A DNA stretch of 64,000 nt, taken from the NCBI GenBank assembly GCA_964410665.1, contig CAYPIE010000003.1, forward strand, positions 62,001 through 126,000, read 5' to 3'. This document shows, piece by piece, positions 1-8,830 of the stretch (positions within the stretch are counted from its first letter, which is position 1; every line of letters begins with the position of its first letter). This stretch comes from CAYPIE01 sp964410665 (lineage in GTDB: Bacteria; Planctomycetota; Planctomycetia; Gemmatales; Gemmataceae). The notes under the pieces are model-generated. The model saw only the letters and a list, made by a program, of their open reading frames with translations. It did no database searches and was not told the DNA's origin. The translations under genes were made by a program, and so were the position numbers.

Positions 1-1102
1 GTAATTCGACGGGCTCGCGCGCGGCTCGAATGCGATACATTTCGAGTTCACGGGCATTGATTTCCTTGAGCAGTTGATGGCGATATCGTTTGAGCTCATC
101 CCGGGACATCTCTTCGTCGAGCTCGGCCTCGGCATCACGACGAATACGCTGCAGACGTTCCTCCACGTGCTTCAGATCACGTCGGAATGGTTCAATTTCG
201 AGTTCCATCAGCTCCAGCTGCAACTGGAAGTGATGCCCAGTCGGCCCTTGCCCCTGTTGCAGCACCGCCCGGGCGCGATCGGCCATCCCGGCTCGGCGAT
301 AGACCGACGCCAGTTGTAAGTACAGTTGGGCATCGGTGGGATTTGACTCGAGCTTGGTCAATAAAGGGGTCGCTTCGCGTGTGACCCGATCCACTGGAGT
401 GGCTTGCTCGGCGGGCAACCCGGCAGCATGTGCTTCGCTAGCGTCGCGTGTGTCTGAGCCACTAAGCTCCGATGGCGTGAGAATTTGTTGATATCTACCA
501 CGTTGGATTGTCTCGCTCGCCGCCAAGTCCTTCGCTTTGTGGGCTGCTTCCACATCGTCAGGAACCTTCTGGCGCACCAACTGCCACAGCTTGATCGCCG
601 CCGCAAAATTGCCCCGTTTCTCCAACAGTCGTGCCAAAGCTCGATTTACAGTTACATCCTTCGGATTCTTCTCCCGCGCCTGTTCGAGCGAGAAAATCGC
701 GAGATCGAGCTGGCCCACGGCCATAAAGGCCTCGGCCATATCCATTTGGGTGCCCGTGTCCCAGGGATTGCGTGTGAGAATTTGTTCACCATACTCCAAG
801 ACGCGAAGATAATCCCGCGCCCGCTTGGCAACTTTTAGACGAGCGCGATATCGAGAGGTGGTCAGGAACGCAAGGCGTGAGCCTCGGAGATTGTGACGAA
901 ACTTGGCCTTTTGCGTTCGCCGCAAGGTCTGCCGGTAGAGCAAATTGCCCGGGTCGATTTTACAGCAGGTCAACAACAGTTGGATGGCATAATCAAAATT
1001 GCCACTGGCTCGAGCCTGGCTGGCCCGTTCATAGCTCTCGGCCGCGATCCGGCGATGCTCAGAGCTGGGTGGACGAAGCGAGGACCGTTCCGTTTGCGAC
1101 AT
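1..1102 (-). CDS. TPR-repeat protein, 3' end cut by window edge
   Basis: The minus strand stays open from an ATG at 1102 to the left edge (about 367 codons) with no stop, so the C-terminus lies outside the window. The reading begins MSQTERSSLRPP and is hydrophilic with no signal peptide, so it is probably cytoplasmic. It contains helical repeats of TPR type: around residues 20-60 (SGNFDYAIQLLLTCCKIDPGN), 100-185 (LDLAIFSLEQAREKNP, GNFAAAIKLWQLVRQKVPDD) and 260-290. A charged, coiled-coil-like stretch (EERLQRIRRDAEAELDEEMS) lies near the cut end. Such proteins are usually protein-protein interaction scaffolds; no enzyme domain is visible. It is divergent from the Sua5 gene, with about 200 bases between the starts. 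The TPR call is solid, the exact role unknown. Confidence 0.8.
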   Translation of the reverse strand, partial: MSQTERSSLRPPSSEHRRIAAESYERASQARASGNFDYAIQLLLTCCKIDPGNLLYRQTLRRTQKAKFRHNLRGSRLAFLTTSRYRARLKVAKRARDYLRVLEYGEQILTRNPWDTGTQMDMAEAFMAVGQLDLAIFSLEQAREKNPKDVTVNRALARLLEKRGNFAAAIKLWQLVRQKVPDDVEAAHKAKDLAASETIQRGRYQQILTPSELSGSDTRDASEAHAAGLPAEQATPVDRVTREATPLLTKLESNPTDAQLYLQLASVYRRAGMADRARAVLQQGQGPTGHHFQLQLELMELEIEPFRRDLKHVEERLQRIRRDAEAELDEEMSRDELKRYRHQLLKEINARELEMYRIRAAREPVEL

Positions 1103-1308
1103 GGCGGGATCCTTGGGGCTGCCGACACGAGATCCCCGGTGGGCATCCCGCCAAAGTCTGCGTCTTGGCGGTGGTACCCGGCGAGCATCCATGGGAGAGA
1201 GACCGGCCCTCGTGTCCCCGGGATTGTTATGATGATAGTCAGGCACTCTCTTTTGTAGCACACCGTTGCGGTGTGGGGAATGACACTCCCGAAGAAGCTC
1301 TGGTGACG

Positions 1309-2331
1309 ATGATTCCGACTGCCCCCATTACGACCGAGTGGTTAGCCATCGATGCGTCTAATCGTGCGTTGCAACACGCTTGCGCGAAGCTCCGTCGTGG
1401 CAAACTGGTCGCGTTCCCGACAGAAACGGTTTATGGGTTGGGCGCCGACGCGCGCAATCCACAGGCGGTTGGCCGGATCTTTACGGCGAAGGGACGCCCG
1501 AGCCATAACCCATTAATTGTTCATGTGGCGAGCATCCCGGCAGCCTGTGAACTCACCACGGCTTGGAATGACCAAGCCGACATGCTAGCTCAGGCGTTTT
1601 GGCCGGGACCTCTAACTCTGGTCCTTCCACGGGGGGCAATGATCCCGGAGGTTGTCAGTGCGGGCGGAGCCAATGTTGCCTTGCGCTGCCCTGCGCATCC
1701 GATTGCATTAGAGCTCATCGAACGCTCTGGTTGTCCACTGGCTGCCCCGAGTGCGAATCGCTCCGGCGCGATTTCCCCGACTACCGCTGAGCATGTCTGG
1801 TTGGGACTGGCGGGTCACATCGAACTGATCCTTGACGCAGGACCGACCTCAGGTGGAATCGAATCGACGGTACTGGACCTCACCACGCTGCCACCTCGGC
1901 TGCTCCGGCCCGGGCTGATTGCGTTGGCGACTTTAGAGCGTGTGATCGGTCACATCGAAGTCGGACGAGAGCAAGGCTCCGCGAAGCCGCTTCCCTCCCC
2001 CGGTCTTTTGCATCGGCATTATGCACCGCAAACTCCCTTAGAATTGCTGCCAAACCCTGGATTGGCAAACCAACGACTGCAAGCGCTGCAGCGTCGTGGG
2101 CTTCGGGTTGGCTGGTTGAGCCGCGAGGGAGAATTGGATCCCCCACCGGTGCCACCTACGGAGGTCCAACACTTACCTCGTGATGTAGCAGGGTACAGTC
2201 GGCTGCTGTACGCGGCCCTGCACCGACTCGACGCTGCAGGGATCGATGTCATCGTCGCTGTGATGCCTCCGTCGTTGCCGGAGTGGCAAGGCGTGCAAGA
2301 TCGCTTACGGCGTGCTGCACACACGCCTTAA
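1309..2331 (+). CDS. L-threonylcarbamoyladenylate synthase, Sua5 type
   Basis: Makes threonylcarbamoyl-AMP from threonine, bicarbonate and ATP, the first step of tRNA t6A37 synthesis, in the cytoplasm. The YrdC domain spans roughly residues 12-210 with the family motifs FPTETVYGLG, KGRPSHNPLIVHV, PGPLTLVL and APSANRSG. The interdomain motif SPGLLHRHYAP followed by a smaller C-terminal domain marks the two-domain Sua5 (TsaC2) form rather than single-domain TsaC; about 340 residues is normal for it. The start was set at ATG 1309, with GTG 1303 as an alternative. The frame is open upstream to 877, but that extension (antisense to the TPR gene promoter side) does not resemble the family. It stands alone, divergent from the TPR gene. 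Confidence 0.93.
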   Translation: MIPTAPITTEWLAIDASNRALQHACAKLRRGKLVAFPTETVYGLGADARNPQAVGRIFTAKGRPSHNPLIVHVASIPAACELTTAWNDQADMLAQAFWPGPLTLVLPRGAMIPEVVSAGGANVALRCPAHPIALELIERSGCPLAAPSANRSGAISPTTAEHVWLGLAGHIELILDAGPTSGGIESTVLDLTTLPPRLLRPGLIALATLERVIGHIEVGREQGSAKPLPSPGLLHRHYAPQTPLELLPNPGLANQRLQALQRRGLRVGWLSREGELDPPPVPPTEVQHLPRDVAGYSRLLYAALHRLDAAGIDVIVAVMPPSLPEWQGVQDRLRRAAHTP

Positions 2332-2453
2332 GCGAACGTCCAGGATTGTCAGGATCACAAGGCGGATACACCACCTTGTTGATTTCACGGATTCTCCGGC
2401 ACACCCCCCCTGCAAACGACAAGCAAGTCCCAGAAATCCCCAAGATCATCTCC

Positions 2454-2765
2454 ATGGCCGACCGATGGAATCCTCAGCCGGTTATTCCATTCATTAACAG
2501 GGCTTTCTCCGGCCCTTTTCTAGCGATCGACGAGGATCTTTGGGTGACAGCCCATCATTGGAACCTCTTGGCTTTTCTCAAAGGCAAACATCGCTTTGTC
2601 TACCTATATCGCTCCTCCGAGCGGGATCGACTGCTCGAACGTTTACAACGTGATGCAACCGATCCGCAGCTCACTCTGTCCTGGTTTGATTTGGTCGTCC
2701 TACGCGAGCAAATCGATGAGGTGTCCGGCCCCGAGGGATGGTCAGGAACCCCCTGGGTGGACTGA
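2454..2765 (+). CDS. small hypothetical protein
   Basis: A 103-residue reading frame between Sua5 and the recombinase. The product starts MADRWNPQPVIPFINRAFSG and is rich in aromatic and charged residues (FLKGKHRFVYLYRSSERDRL). There is no signal peptide, membrane segment or motif that I recognise. Its 3' end overlaps or abuts the recombinase start (overlap of 28 bases if that gene starts at 2738, gap of 23 bases if at 2789), suggesting co-transcription. No clear ribosome binding site precedes the ATG. Protein-like composition and position support a real gene, but I assign no function. Confidence 0.55.
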   Translation: MADRWNPQPVIPFINRAFSGPFLAIDEDLWVTAHHWNLLAFLKGKHRFVYLYRSSERDRLLERLQRDATDPQLTLSWFDLVVLREQIDEVSGPEGWSGTPWVD

Positions 2766-2788
2766 GCTCGCAAGCCACGGAACTCCCG

Positions 2789-3691
2789 ATGCGTGAGCGT
2801 ATTGAACCAACGGCGGTGGAATTCCTTGATCACCTTCGCTTCGAGGTGGGCGCTTCTCCGCACACGGTGAAATCATACCGAGAAGATTTGAATCTGTTGA
2901 TGCACTATCTCGAACAACATACTGACACGTCACAATCCCTGCACCAAGCGTTGACGCCCCGGTTGCTTCGAGGCTATCTGGCTTGGCTGCATGAACAAGG
3001 TTATGCCAAGACCACAATCGCCCGTCGCCTGGCCTCCTTGCGAGCATGGTGTACTTTTCTGTGCCGTCGCGGCTTGCTCGAAGACAACCCCGCACAGGGG
3101 CTACGAGCCCCACGGCAAGCTCGGCGACTACCGCACTTTCTGACCCTTGAAGACATCGAACGACTGCTGGCCGCGCCAAATCTTCAAAATCTGAGTGGTC
3201 TGCGTGATCGAGCGATTTTGGAGATCCTCTATTCTGCAGGGTTACGCGTCGCCGAGCTGGTCGGGCTCAACTTAGAAGATCTCGATGTCGAGGCAGGCAT
3301 TGTTCGCGTCCGCGGCAAAGGCCGCAAAGAGCGCTTAGCCATGTTAGGAGAGCCAGCTTGTGTGGCCGTGGCCGGATGGCTGGAAGTGCGACCGAAGCTG
3401 GCGAGCCCGGTCGAGTTTGCCGTGTTCTTGAATCAACAAGGAACACGGTTGACTACCCGAAGTGTAGGTCGCTTGTTGAGTGGATACCTCCACCAGGTCG
3501 GACTGGATCCCCGCACCACGCCCCACACGCTCAGGCACAGCTTCGCGACCCATTTGGTCGATGCTGGGGCCGACATTCGTGGTGTGCAAGAGTTGTTGGG
3601 CCATCGCCATCTGACGACCACCCAGATCTATACCCATGTGAACACCAGGAGGTTGCGCGCGAGTTATCAACAAGCTCATCCACGCGCATAA
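2789..3691 (+). CDS. xerC: tyrosine recombinase, XerC/XerD type
   Basis: Site-specific recombinase; XerC and XerD resolve chromosome dimers at dif with FtsK. The protein has the N-terminal SAM-like core-binding domain (VEFLDHLRFEVGASPHTVKSY) and a C-terminal catalytic domain with all expected residues: first Arg in SAGLRVAELVGL, Lys in GKGRKER, HTLRHSFATHL (H-x-x-R), the later His in LLGHRHL and the nucleophile Tyr in TTTQIYTHV. A length of 300 residues is typical. The start is uncertain: ATG 2738 would add 17 residues and overlap the preceding gene. I cannot separate XerC from XerD by eye. No att sites or cargo surround it, so a housekeeping role is more likely than an integrase. A 12-bp hairpin follows at 3727-3758. 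Confidence 0.9.
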   Translation: MRERIEPTAVEFLDHLRFEVGASPHTVKSYREDLNLLMHYLEQHTDTSQSLHQALTPRLLRGYLAWLHEQGYAKTTIARRLASLRAWCTFLCRRGLLEDNPAQGLRAPRQARRLPHFLTLEDIERLLAAPNLQNLSGLRDRAILEILYSAGLRVAELVGLNLEDLDVEAGIVRVRGKGRKERLAMLGEPACVAVAGWLEVRPKLASPVEFAVFLNQQGTRLTTRSVGRLLSGYLHQVGLDPRTTPHTLRHSFATHLVDAGADIRGVQELLGHRHLTTTQIYTHVNTRRLRASYQQAHPRA

Positions 3692-3726
3692 ATTCGCAGG
3701 AGATTCCCTGCGAGCCAGGTTCTGTG

Positions 3727-3758
3727 GGTAGACCTTGATGCAATCCTCAAGGTCTACC
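3727..3758. terminator. 12-bp perfect hairpin after xerC
   Basis: GGTAGACCTTGA (3727-3738) is an exact reverse complement of TCAAGGTCTACC (3747-3758) with an 8-base loop. It lies 36 bases after the recombinase stop. There is no long T run after it, only a TTGATTT stretch further on, so it may be a factor-assisted terminator or an RNA stabiliser. Confidence 0.55.
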
Positions 3759-3795
3759 GAACGATCTTGATTTCGACGATCCCTGAGGTCCTCTC

Positions 3796-4974
3796 ATGAT
3801 GTTTTTTCCTTCCCTGAGCTCTGCCATTGGACGACTGCTGACGGTTTGCGTCGTTCCTCGTCGCTCCGTTTGGGGACTTTTTTGCATAGCGTTCCTTACA
3901 TCGGAATTGACCGCCCAGGAAGGAATCCACTGGCGTTATGACTATAACGCAGCGCGGAAGGAAGCGACCACCAAGGGATTGCCCTTGTTCTTGGATTTTG
4001 GCACCGAGCAGTGCTTTCATTGTCGACGGCTGGATGCAACCACCTTCCGAGAGCCTTCGATCATTCAGCTGCTCAATGTCCATTTTGTTCCACTCAAAGT
4101 CGATGGGAATGCCGAGCCGACCCTCGTACAAGCCTTACGGATCAAAGCGTATCCAACCCTCATCGTCGCACGCACCGACGGCAAGATCCTTAGCATGCTC
4201 GAGGGATACATGGATGCTGGTCGACTCCATGATCACCTGCAGCGAGCGATTGCCAATGCCACTCCGGATTGGATGGCCCGAGACTTTCAAGAAGCTTCGA
4301 AGTCACTGGACAATGGAGATTACGCTCGGGCCGTTTCACTGTTGACCGGGATTCTCCAGGATGGCAAAACCCGAGCAGTGCAAGTCAAAGCCAGTGAAAT
4401 TCTGGTCGGCATCGAACGACAGGCAGCAGATCGACTTGCTGGTGCTCGGCACTATGACGACATGAGCCAGCCGGTCAAAGCGGTCGAGGTCCTCGCGGAT
4501 ATTCTTAAGCGTTACCCTGGCACTCAGGCCGCCAGTGATGCTACCGCCATGCTCGCCGGTATCAGCAACCGTCCCGACATGGAAAACGCTCGGCGTGCCG
4601 GACGGGCCAGCGATCTGCTCGCTCAGGCCCGCGAAGCCTATCGCACCGGCGACTACCTCCAATGCCTCCACCATTGTGAGGTTTTGACCGGGGCCTACAA
4701 CGATTTACCCGAACACCGTGAGGCTCACCAACTGACGCAACTAATTCAAAAAGATCCGCAGCGCTTGGCCCAGGCCTGTGAGAATCTGCATAGTGAACTC
4801 GCCGGCATGTATCTTGTCGTTGCCGATTCCTGGATTGAAAAGGGCAAGCCTGATCAAGCCCGAGAATACTTGAAAAAAGTAGTTCGATTGGAACCCGACT
4901 CTGTCGAAGCTCAGACCGCCCAGCTGAAGCTAACCGACATGGACCGAAGTGCCGTGCTCAACAACCCACGATAA
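3796..4974 (+). CDS. secreted thioredoxin-fold protein with TPR-like tail
   Basis: The 392-residue product starts with a hydrophobic segment (VWGLFCIAFLTSELTAQEG), a probable signal peptide ending near residue 41. A thioredoxin-like domain follows at about 45-155: the active-site region is TEQCFHCRRLDATTF, a CxxC motif (CFHC), and the cis-Pro loop region is IKAYPTLIV. This architecture resembles the thioredoxin_7/DUF255-like group that acts on disulfides in the periplasm. The remainder (170-385) is helical with TPR-like repeats (NGDYARAVSLLTGILQDG, PDQAREYLKKVVRLEPDS), probably for partner binding. GAGG lies 9 bases before ATG 3796. It is monocistronic, bounded by hairpins on both sides. The redox role is inferred from the motif; the substrate is unknown. 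Confidence 0.82.
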   Translation: MMFFPSLSSAIGRLLTVCVVPRRSVWGLFCIAFLTSELTAQEGIHWRYDYNAARKEATTKGLPLFLDFGTEQCFHCRRLDATTFREPSIIQLLNVHFVPLKVDGNAEPTLVQALRIKAYPTLIVARTDGKILSMLEGYMDAGRLHDHLQRAIANATPDWMARDFQEASKSLDNGDYARAVSLLTGILQDGKTRAVQVKASEILVGIERQAADRLAGARHYDDMSQPVKAVEVLADILKRYPGTQAASDATAMLAGISNRPDMENARRAGRASDLLAQAREAYRTGDYLQCLHHCEVLTGAYNDLPEHREAHQLTQLIQKDPQRLAQACENLHSELAGMYLVVADSWIEKGKPDQAREYLKKVVRLEPDSVEAQTAQLKLTDMDRSAVLNNPR

Positions 4975-5000
4975 CCGCTGGGTGTTACCAACAACTCACG

Positions 5001-5048
5001 ACAAAGCCCTACGCGATTGAGGATACTCATCACGCAGGGCTTTGTTTC
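5001..5048. terminator. intrinsic terminator between convergent genes
   Basis: ACAAAGCCCT (5001-5010) pairs with AGGGCTTTGT (5036-5045), extended by a CG/CG step after one mismatch; TTTCGTT follows. It lies between the thioredoxin-TPR gene and the convergent membrane gene and could serve both. Confidence 0.7.
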
Positions 5049-5078
5049 GTTCAGTGTTCGAAGGACGATCCCTAACGA

Positions 5079-6260
5079 TTACACCTCTTGACCCGGCTCG
5101 TCGTTGGCTGGTTGCGACTCTGGCCGTTGTTTGAGACTGGCCTTCTCCGCTTCAAGCTGTGGAACGATGACCTCTTCTCCGAGCACGTAGAGTCCACCGC
5201 CGAAGGCCAGGACCAGTACGAATAACAGCGACTTGCCAGTCCAACCATAAAGATTAAACAAACTTAAGGTGATCTGTAGAAACAAACCGATGCCAACCAC
5301 TGCGCCCGTAGCGATGATCGTCAGTGCAAAATACGGCCCTACTCCGTCCAGACGGGCCAACCACCAGCAAGCGATATCGGCCATTTGAGCGATGAGGACC
5401 ATGGGGGCGAGAATCAACTTGCTCCAACGAGGATAACTCGACAGCGCGAATACCAGACCGGTTAAGGCGAACAGCATCGAAAAACTTAACAGGTGCGCAT
5501 GGGTTGATTGTGTGAGTGCTTCGACGCTAATTTGTCGAGAACTTTTCACGACACCCGAAGGAGACGGCTTCGGCACCTCGAGATAAGGTTCTAATCTATC
5601 GTAAGATTGATTGAATGCGAGGGTCAAATCGTCGATCTCCGGAACGGAATAGTCCGGGTCGGTGTCACCCGATTTGTGGCAGCGGATACAGCGGGTCTCG
5701 ATCAACCATTGGATGGCAATAACCCCCTCCACCAGATTCCCATCATCATCGACTTTCTCGAAGTCCTCAGGAATTACCCGGTCAGCGAGATTTTCCGGAA
5801 GTGGAAAGGCATCTGTGAGATAGGTTTCGCGACGCACTTCGTTGGAGCTTTTCGCCCAGGCCAAAAAGGCACGCCACTCGGTGTCCCGTTGATTGCGAAG
5901 CTCGGCATCACCTTCTTTCCAACCCCCGCTTTTGGAAAAGAAGGCCGCCTTCATCTGACCGTTGCTGTTGAACGGCAGACTCTCATCGGCAGAGACCAGC
6001 CGAACGATCTTGGACATCGGCTCTTCCTTGGGCTTGCCCTCCGCTTCCGGACTAGCGATGAAGCTTAAATCCCCGGAAAAATGCTCGATCACGTCTTCGG
6101 GCGTTGGTAAGGCATTGCCGGGGCTGCCATGTTGAAAGTGCAACTGAACCAGGGCTGAGCCATACCCCAAGCCTACGGAGATCAAAAACACACTCACCAC
6201 GAGTTTGATCGGCAGAGGCAATCGCCGCAGGGTGAGCGGAGGAGATTCATCATTGGTCAT
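5079..6260 (-). CDS. membrane protein with a single CxxCH heme-binding motif
   Basis: The product has 393 residues. An N-terminal membrane anchor (LVVSVFLISVGLGYGSALVQ, about residues 20-40) is followed by an exported domain carrying one c-type heme motif, CIRCH (about residue 195, context ETRCIRCHKSGDTD). Four to five further membrane helices lie at about 260-375 (LLSFSMLFALTGLVFALSS and others), then a charged tail. Planctomycetes have many such membrane proteins annotated as cytochrome-c-like, but no partner oxidoreductase is adjacent. Start chosen at 6260 because GGAG lies 9 bases upstream; the longer frame to 6335 lacks this. Electron transfer or redox sensing is only inferred. The DHH gene lies upstream on the same strand with about a 105-base gap. 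Confidence 0.75.
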   Translation of the reverse strand: MTNDESPPLTLRRLPLPIKLVVSVFLISVGLGYGSALVQLHFQHGSPGNALPTPEDVIEHFSGDLSFIASPEAEGKPKEEPMSKIVRLVSADESLPFNSNGQMKAAFFSKSGGWKEGDAELRNQRDTEWRAFLAWAKSSNEVRRETYLTDAFPLPENLADRVIPEDFEKVDDDGNLVEGVIAIQWLIETRCIRCHKSGDTDPDYSVPEIDDLTLAFNQSYDRLEPYLEVPKPSPSGVVKSSRQISVEALTQSTHAHLLSFSMLFALTGLVFALSSYPRWSKLILAPMVLIAQMADIACWWLARLDGVGPYFALTIIATGAVVGIGLFLQITLSLFNLYGWTGKSLLFVLVLAFGGGLYVLGEEVIVPQLEAEKASLKQRPESQPANDEPGQEV

Positions 6261-6365
6261 CGTGGAACTCCGTGAAGTCCAACTCTCGATCTTCGGAAAT
6301 GGGAACCACATTCCAACTCGATTCGCGAAAAGCAACGGGTTGGCTGCAGCCAGGTGGGGAAGGAA

Positions 6366-7346
6366 TTACGGTGGTAGTCGTGATGATACCGTTTGGATCA
6401 CCCGTTGGCGAACCTCTTCCATGGTACCATGCGTGATCGCGCCGGAAGCAAGTCGGTGGCCGCCGCCGCCAAACTGCTCTGCGAGTTGACCAACATCGAC
6501 CCGTTCACGCGAGCGAAAGCTGATCTTGATCCGCCCTTCAGCCTGTTCGATCAAGATCAAGGCGACCTCGACCCCTGCCAAGCTTCGCGGCAAGTTGATT
6601 AATTCTTCAGTATCCGGGGGTCGTGCCCCTGTTACAGCAAAGTCCCGTTGATAAATCTCAGTCCAAGCAATGCGATCTTCACGAGAAGATTGTAACCGTT
6701 CCAGGGCGATCCCCATTAACTTCAGACGGGCAAGCGAGTTTTGCTCATAAATTTGTTCAAACAGACGATTGGGTAGAGCCCCTGCCTCGACCAGTTTTGC
6801 GGCGAGAACAAAGCTTGCCGCGGTCGTATTGTTGTGGTGGAACCAGCCGGTATCGGTCGCCAGGGCAGCGAACAGCGATTGTGCGGCGAAGGCCGAGATG
6901 GGGACATCCAAAGCTCGCGAGGCCTCGTACACCAATCGGCCGGTGGCTTCTGCGGAGGTATCTACCAGTCGGACCGCCCCCAGATCATCCTGGGTGCGAT
7001 GGTGGTCAATGACCAATTTGGGTACAGTTAAGGACCGCATAAACGACCCAAATACCCCTAACTGATTCCAGGTCCCCGTGTCCAGTATGATAATGCAATC
7101 CATCTCCGCAAAGGTGGGATCATCTTCAGAAAATTCTTCAATTTCGCGTCGTGGATCAATAAACTCGTAGCGACTTGGAAGATGTCCTACAATGGCCGTA
7201 CGAACGACTTTGCCTCGATAGCGAAGCGCTTCGGCGAGGGCTAATTGGGAGCCGAGCCCATCACAGTCCGGGCGCATGTGGGTCATCAAGAGGAAGCTTC
7301 GATGGGTGCTGACCGCTTCGCGCAGAGGAGTCCAATCCAGTGACAT
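6366..7346 (-). CDS. DHH/DHHA1 phosphoesterase (NrnA-like)
   Basis: Predicted manganese-dependent phosphoesterase of the NrnA group, which degrades short oligoribonucleotides and often hydrolyses pAp. The DHH domain contains motif I HMRPDCDGLGS (about residues 23-33), the aspartate of motif II in IIILDTGTW, and the signature IDHH of motif III (about 114-117). The ATDTGW region supplies motif IV. The C-terminal DHHA1 domain carries the substrate-binding GGGGH (about 291-295). A length of 326 residues fits. It is cytoplasmic with no signal peptide. It is divergent from the MCE gene across about 218 bases and upstream of the CxxCH membrane gene on the same strand. Distinguishing nanoRNase from pAp phosphatase activity needs biochemistry. 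Confidence 0.9.
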   Translation of the reverse strand: MSLDWTPLREAVSTHRSFLLMTHMRPDCDGLGSQLALAEALRYRGKVVRTAIVGHLPSRYEFIDPRREIEEFSEDDPTFAEMDCIIILDTGTWNQLGVFGSFMRSLTVPKLVIDHHRTQDDLGAVRLVDTSAEATGRLVYEASRALDVPISAFAAQSLFAALATDTGWFHHNNTTAASFVLAAKLVEAGALPNRLFEQIYEQNSLARLKLMGIALERLQSSREDRIAWTEIYQRDFAVTGARPPDTEELINLPRSLAGVEVALILIEQAEGRIKISFRSRERVDVGQLAEQFGGGGHRLASGAITHGTMEEVRQRVIQTVSSRLPP

Positions 7347-7564
7347 GCGTGAATTCTCGGGGCTAGAGGAAATCCTCTATACTGTAGCAGACTTGTGTGA
7401 GGTTGTCAGTTCAGGATTGATGCGGCGATTCGGCTGGAAAAAATCCCTGCCTCACATTGATGTTCGCCAGCGGATTCCGAATGATAGTTTGTGGTTCGTT
7501 CGCGATTCCTTCGCATGAAGACTCTTCCTCCTTGGAAAATGCCACCCTGTCGCGGAGTTCTTTG

Positions 7565-8800
7565 ATGGCACGCTCACTGTCCGTCTGGCAAGCCGCGGTG
7601 CTTGGGTTTCTGGTGGTTGTAGGTTGCGCGATGGGAGGGTGGGCCCTGTTTGTCCTTGGCCACAAAGATGGCTATTTCAGGGAGACTTTCGCCCTCCGTG
7701 TGGCCTTTCCGGAGGTTCACGGGATCGACACCGGAACCCAGGTTCGGATTCGTGGCGTCGCCGCCGGACAAGTCGTTGCCGTCACCTTCCCCCAACGCGA
7801 TCTGCCAGGTCAACAACCGGTGGTCTGGTTACATTTGGAGATCGATGAGCAGTTTCGCTCGCGGCTCTATGCTGACGCCAGGGCCCGCATCCACGCCACC
7901 GGGTTGATGGGCACCAGTGTCATCGCGATCGATACCGGGGATCCCCAGCATGGTGCTTTCGAGGGCGACATTCTCCGCGCTGAGCCGAGCCCTGGGCTCA
8001 GTGATGTCGCTCGCAAGGTCGATACGATGGTCAGTCAGCTTAGTGACTTCACTCAGGAGATTCGCGATCATCAGATTGCCGGAAAGCTCGATCAACTGAT
8101 CAGCGAGAGCCAAGGGATCGTTCACGACCTTCGAACCAGCAACGGCACCCTCGCTCGGCTCATTCACGAGGATGCGATGTATCATGATCTCCGCGGAGCC
8201 GTTCAGGAGTCACGCAAAGTCGTCGGTAAACTCGAGTCGAGTCTGTCCGAATTGCGTAAGGATATGCGCGGCGAGATGGGCGAACTTCGCCAGTTTATCC
8301 AGACCGGCAAGCAAACACTCGAGTCGGTGAAGCAAGACGCCGACGCCGTGAAGAAGCTGCCCATCGTCCGCAGCTATGTGGAGAACCCGGTCGAATCGTT
8401 GATGAAACCGCGGTTCAAGCGAGAGCGTCGAGTGTTCGCTACCGAGGACTTGTTTGCCCCGGGTCAGGCGACTCTGACCAGTACCGGTAAGGCGCGACTG
8501 AACACCATCGTTACTTGGTTGCGTGCCCACCGGATCGATGACTCCGAGGTGTCGGTAGCGGTCTTCGCCAACCCCAAAGACATCCGCTTGACTCCGGAGT
8601 CGGCCCAAGTTCTGACCGAGAAACAGGCTGAGGCAGTGGTCGAATATCTCAAATCGTATAAGGTACACAAACTCAATTGGTTCTTTAGCCGGGACGTGCG
8701 TGCGACCGGGTTTGGCATGAACCGCTCTCCCGTGGTGGAGAAGGTGAAGTTGCCAGCCGCGCACGTCCAGATCCTGCTGTTCACGCCGCGATCTTCATAG
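7565..8800 (+). CDS. MCE/MlaD-family protein with OmpA-like C-terminal domain
   Basis: MCE proteins carry lipids between inner and outer membranes. Here a single N-terminal membrane helix (residues 8-30, VLGFLVVVGCAMGGWALFVLG) is followed by one MCE domain (about 40-115, with VHGIDTGTQVRIRGVAAGQV). A long coiled-coil section rich in Leu, Ser and Glu occupies about 140-270. The last 130 residues look like an OmpA/MotB-type fold: FAPGQATLTSTGKARLN, then LTEKQAEAVVEYLKSY and TGFGMNRSPV. The usual peptidoglycan-binding Asp/Arg pair is not clearly conserved. Start at ATG 7565 with GGAG 8 bases upstream. No MlaE/MlaF partners are adjacent; the sigma-like gene follows after 30 bases. The MCE call is firm and the OmpA-like call moderate. 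Confidence 0.85.
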   Translation: MARSLSVWQAAVLGFLVVVGCAMGGWALFVLGHKDGYFRETFALRVAFPEVHGIDTGTQVRIRGVAAGQVVAVTFPQRDLPGQQPVVWLHLEIDEQFRSRLYADARARIHATGLMGTSVIAIDTGDPQHGAFEGDILRAEPSPGLSDVARKVDTMVSQLSDFTQEIRDHQIAGKLDQLISESQGIVHDLRTSNGTLARLIHEDAMYHDLRGAVQESRKVVGKLESSLSELRKDMRGEMGELRQFIQTGKQTLESVKQDADAVKKLPIVRSYVENPVESLMKPRFKRERRVFATEDLFAPGQATLTSTGKARLNTIVTWLRAHRIDDSEVSVAVFANPKDIRLTPESAQVLTEKQAEAVVEYLKSYKVHKLNWFFSRDVRATGFGMNRSPVVEKVKLPAAHVQILLFTPRSS

Positions 8801-8807
8801 CGGCGTG
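8782..8807. terminator. hairpin overlapping the MCE gene stop
   Basis: CACGCCGC (8782-8789) pairs perfectly with GCGGCGTG (8800-8807), loop 10 bases, spanning the stop codon. Only TTGG follows, so it may attenuate rather than end transcription into the gene that starts 30 bases after the stop. Confidence 0.4.
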
Positions 8808-8830
8808 TTGGCCCCGATCCGGAGCCTGCG

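Noticed and set aside
877..1308. In-frame upstream extension of the Sua5 reading frame
   Set aside because: It is antisense to the TPR gene's N-terminal region and shows no Sua5 similarity; the family N-terminus fits ATG 1309.
2789..3691. Integrase of a mobile island
   Set aside because: No att-like repeats, cargo or composition change nearby; sequence fits a housekeeping Xer protein.
5607..6068. 153-codon plus-strand open frame
   Set aside because: It lies opposite the CxxCH membrane protein, whose GGAG-preceded frame is better supported.
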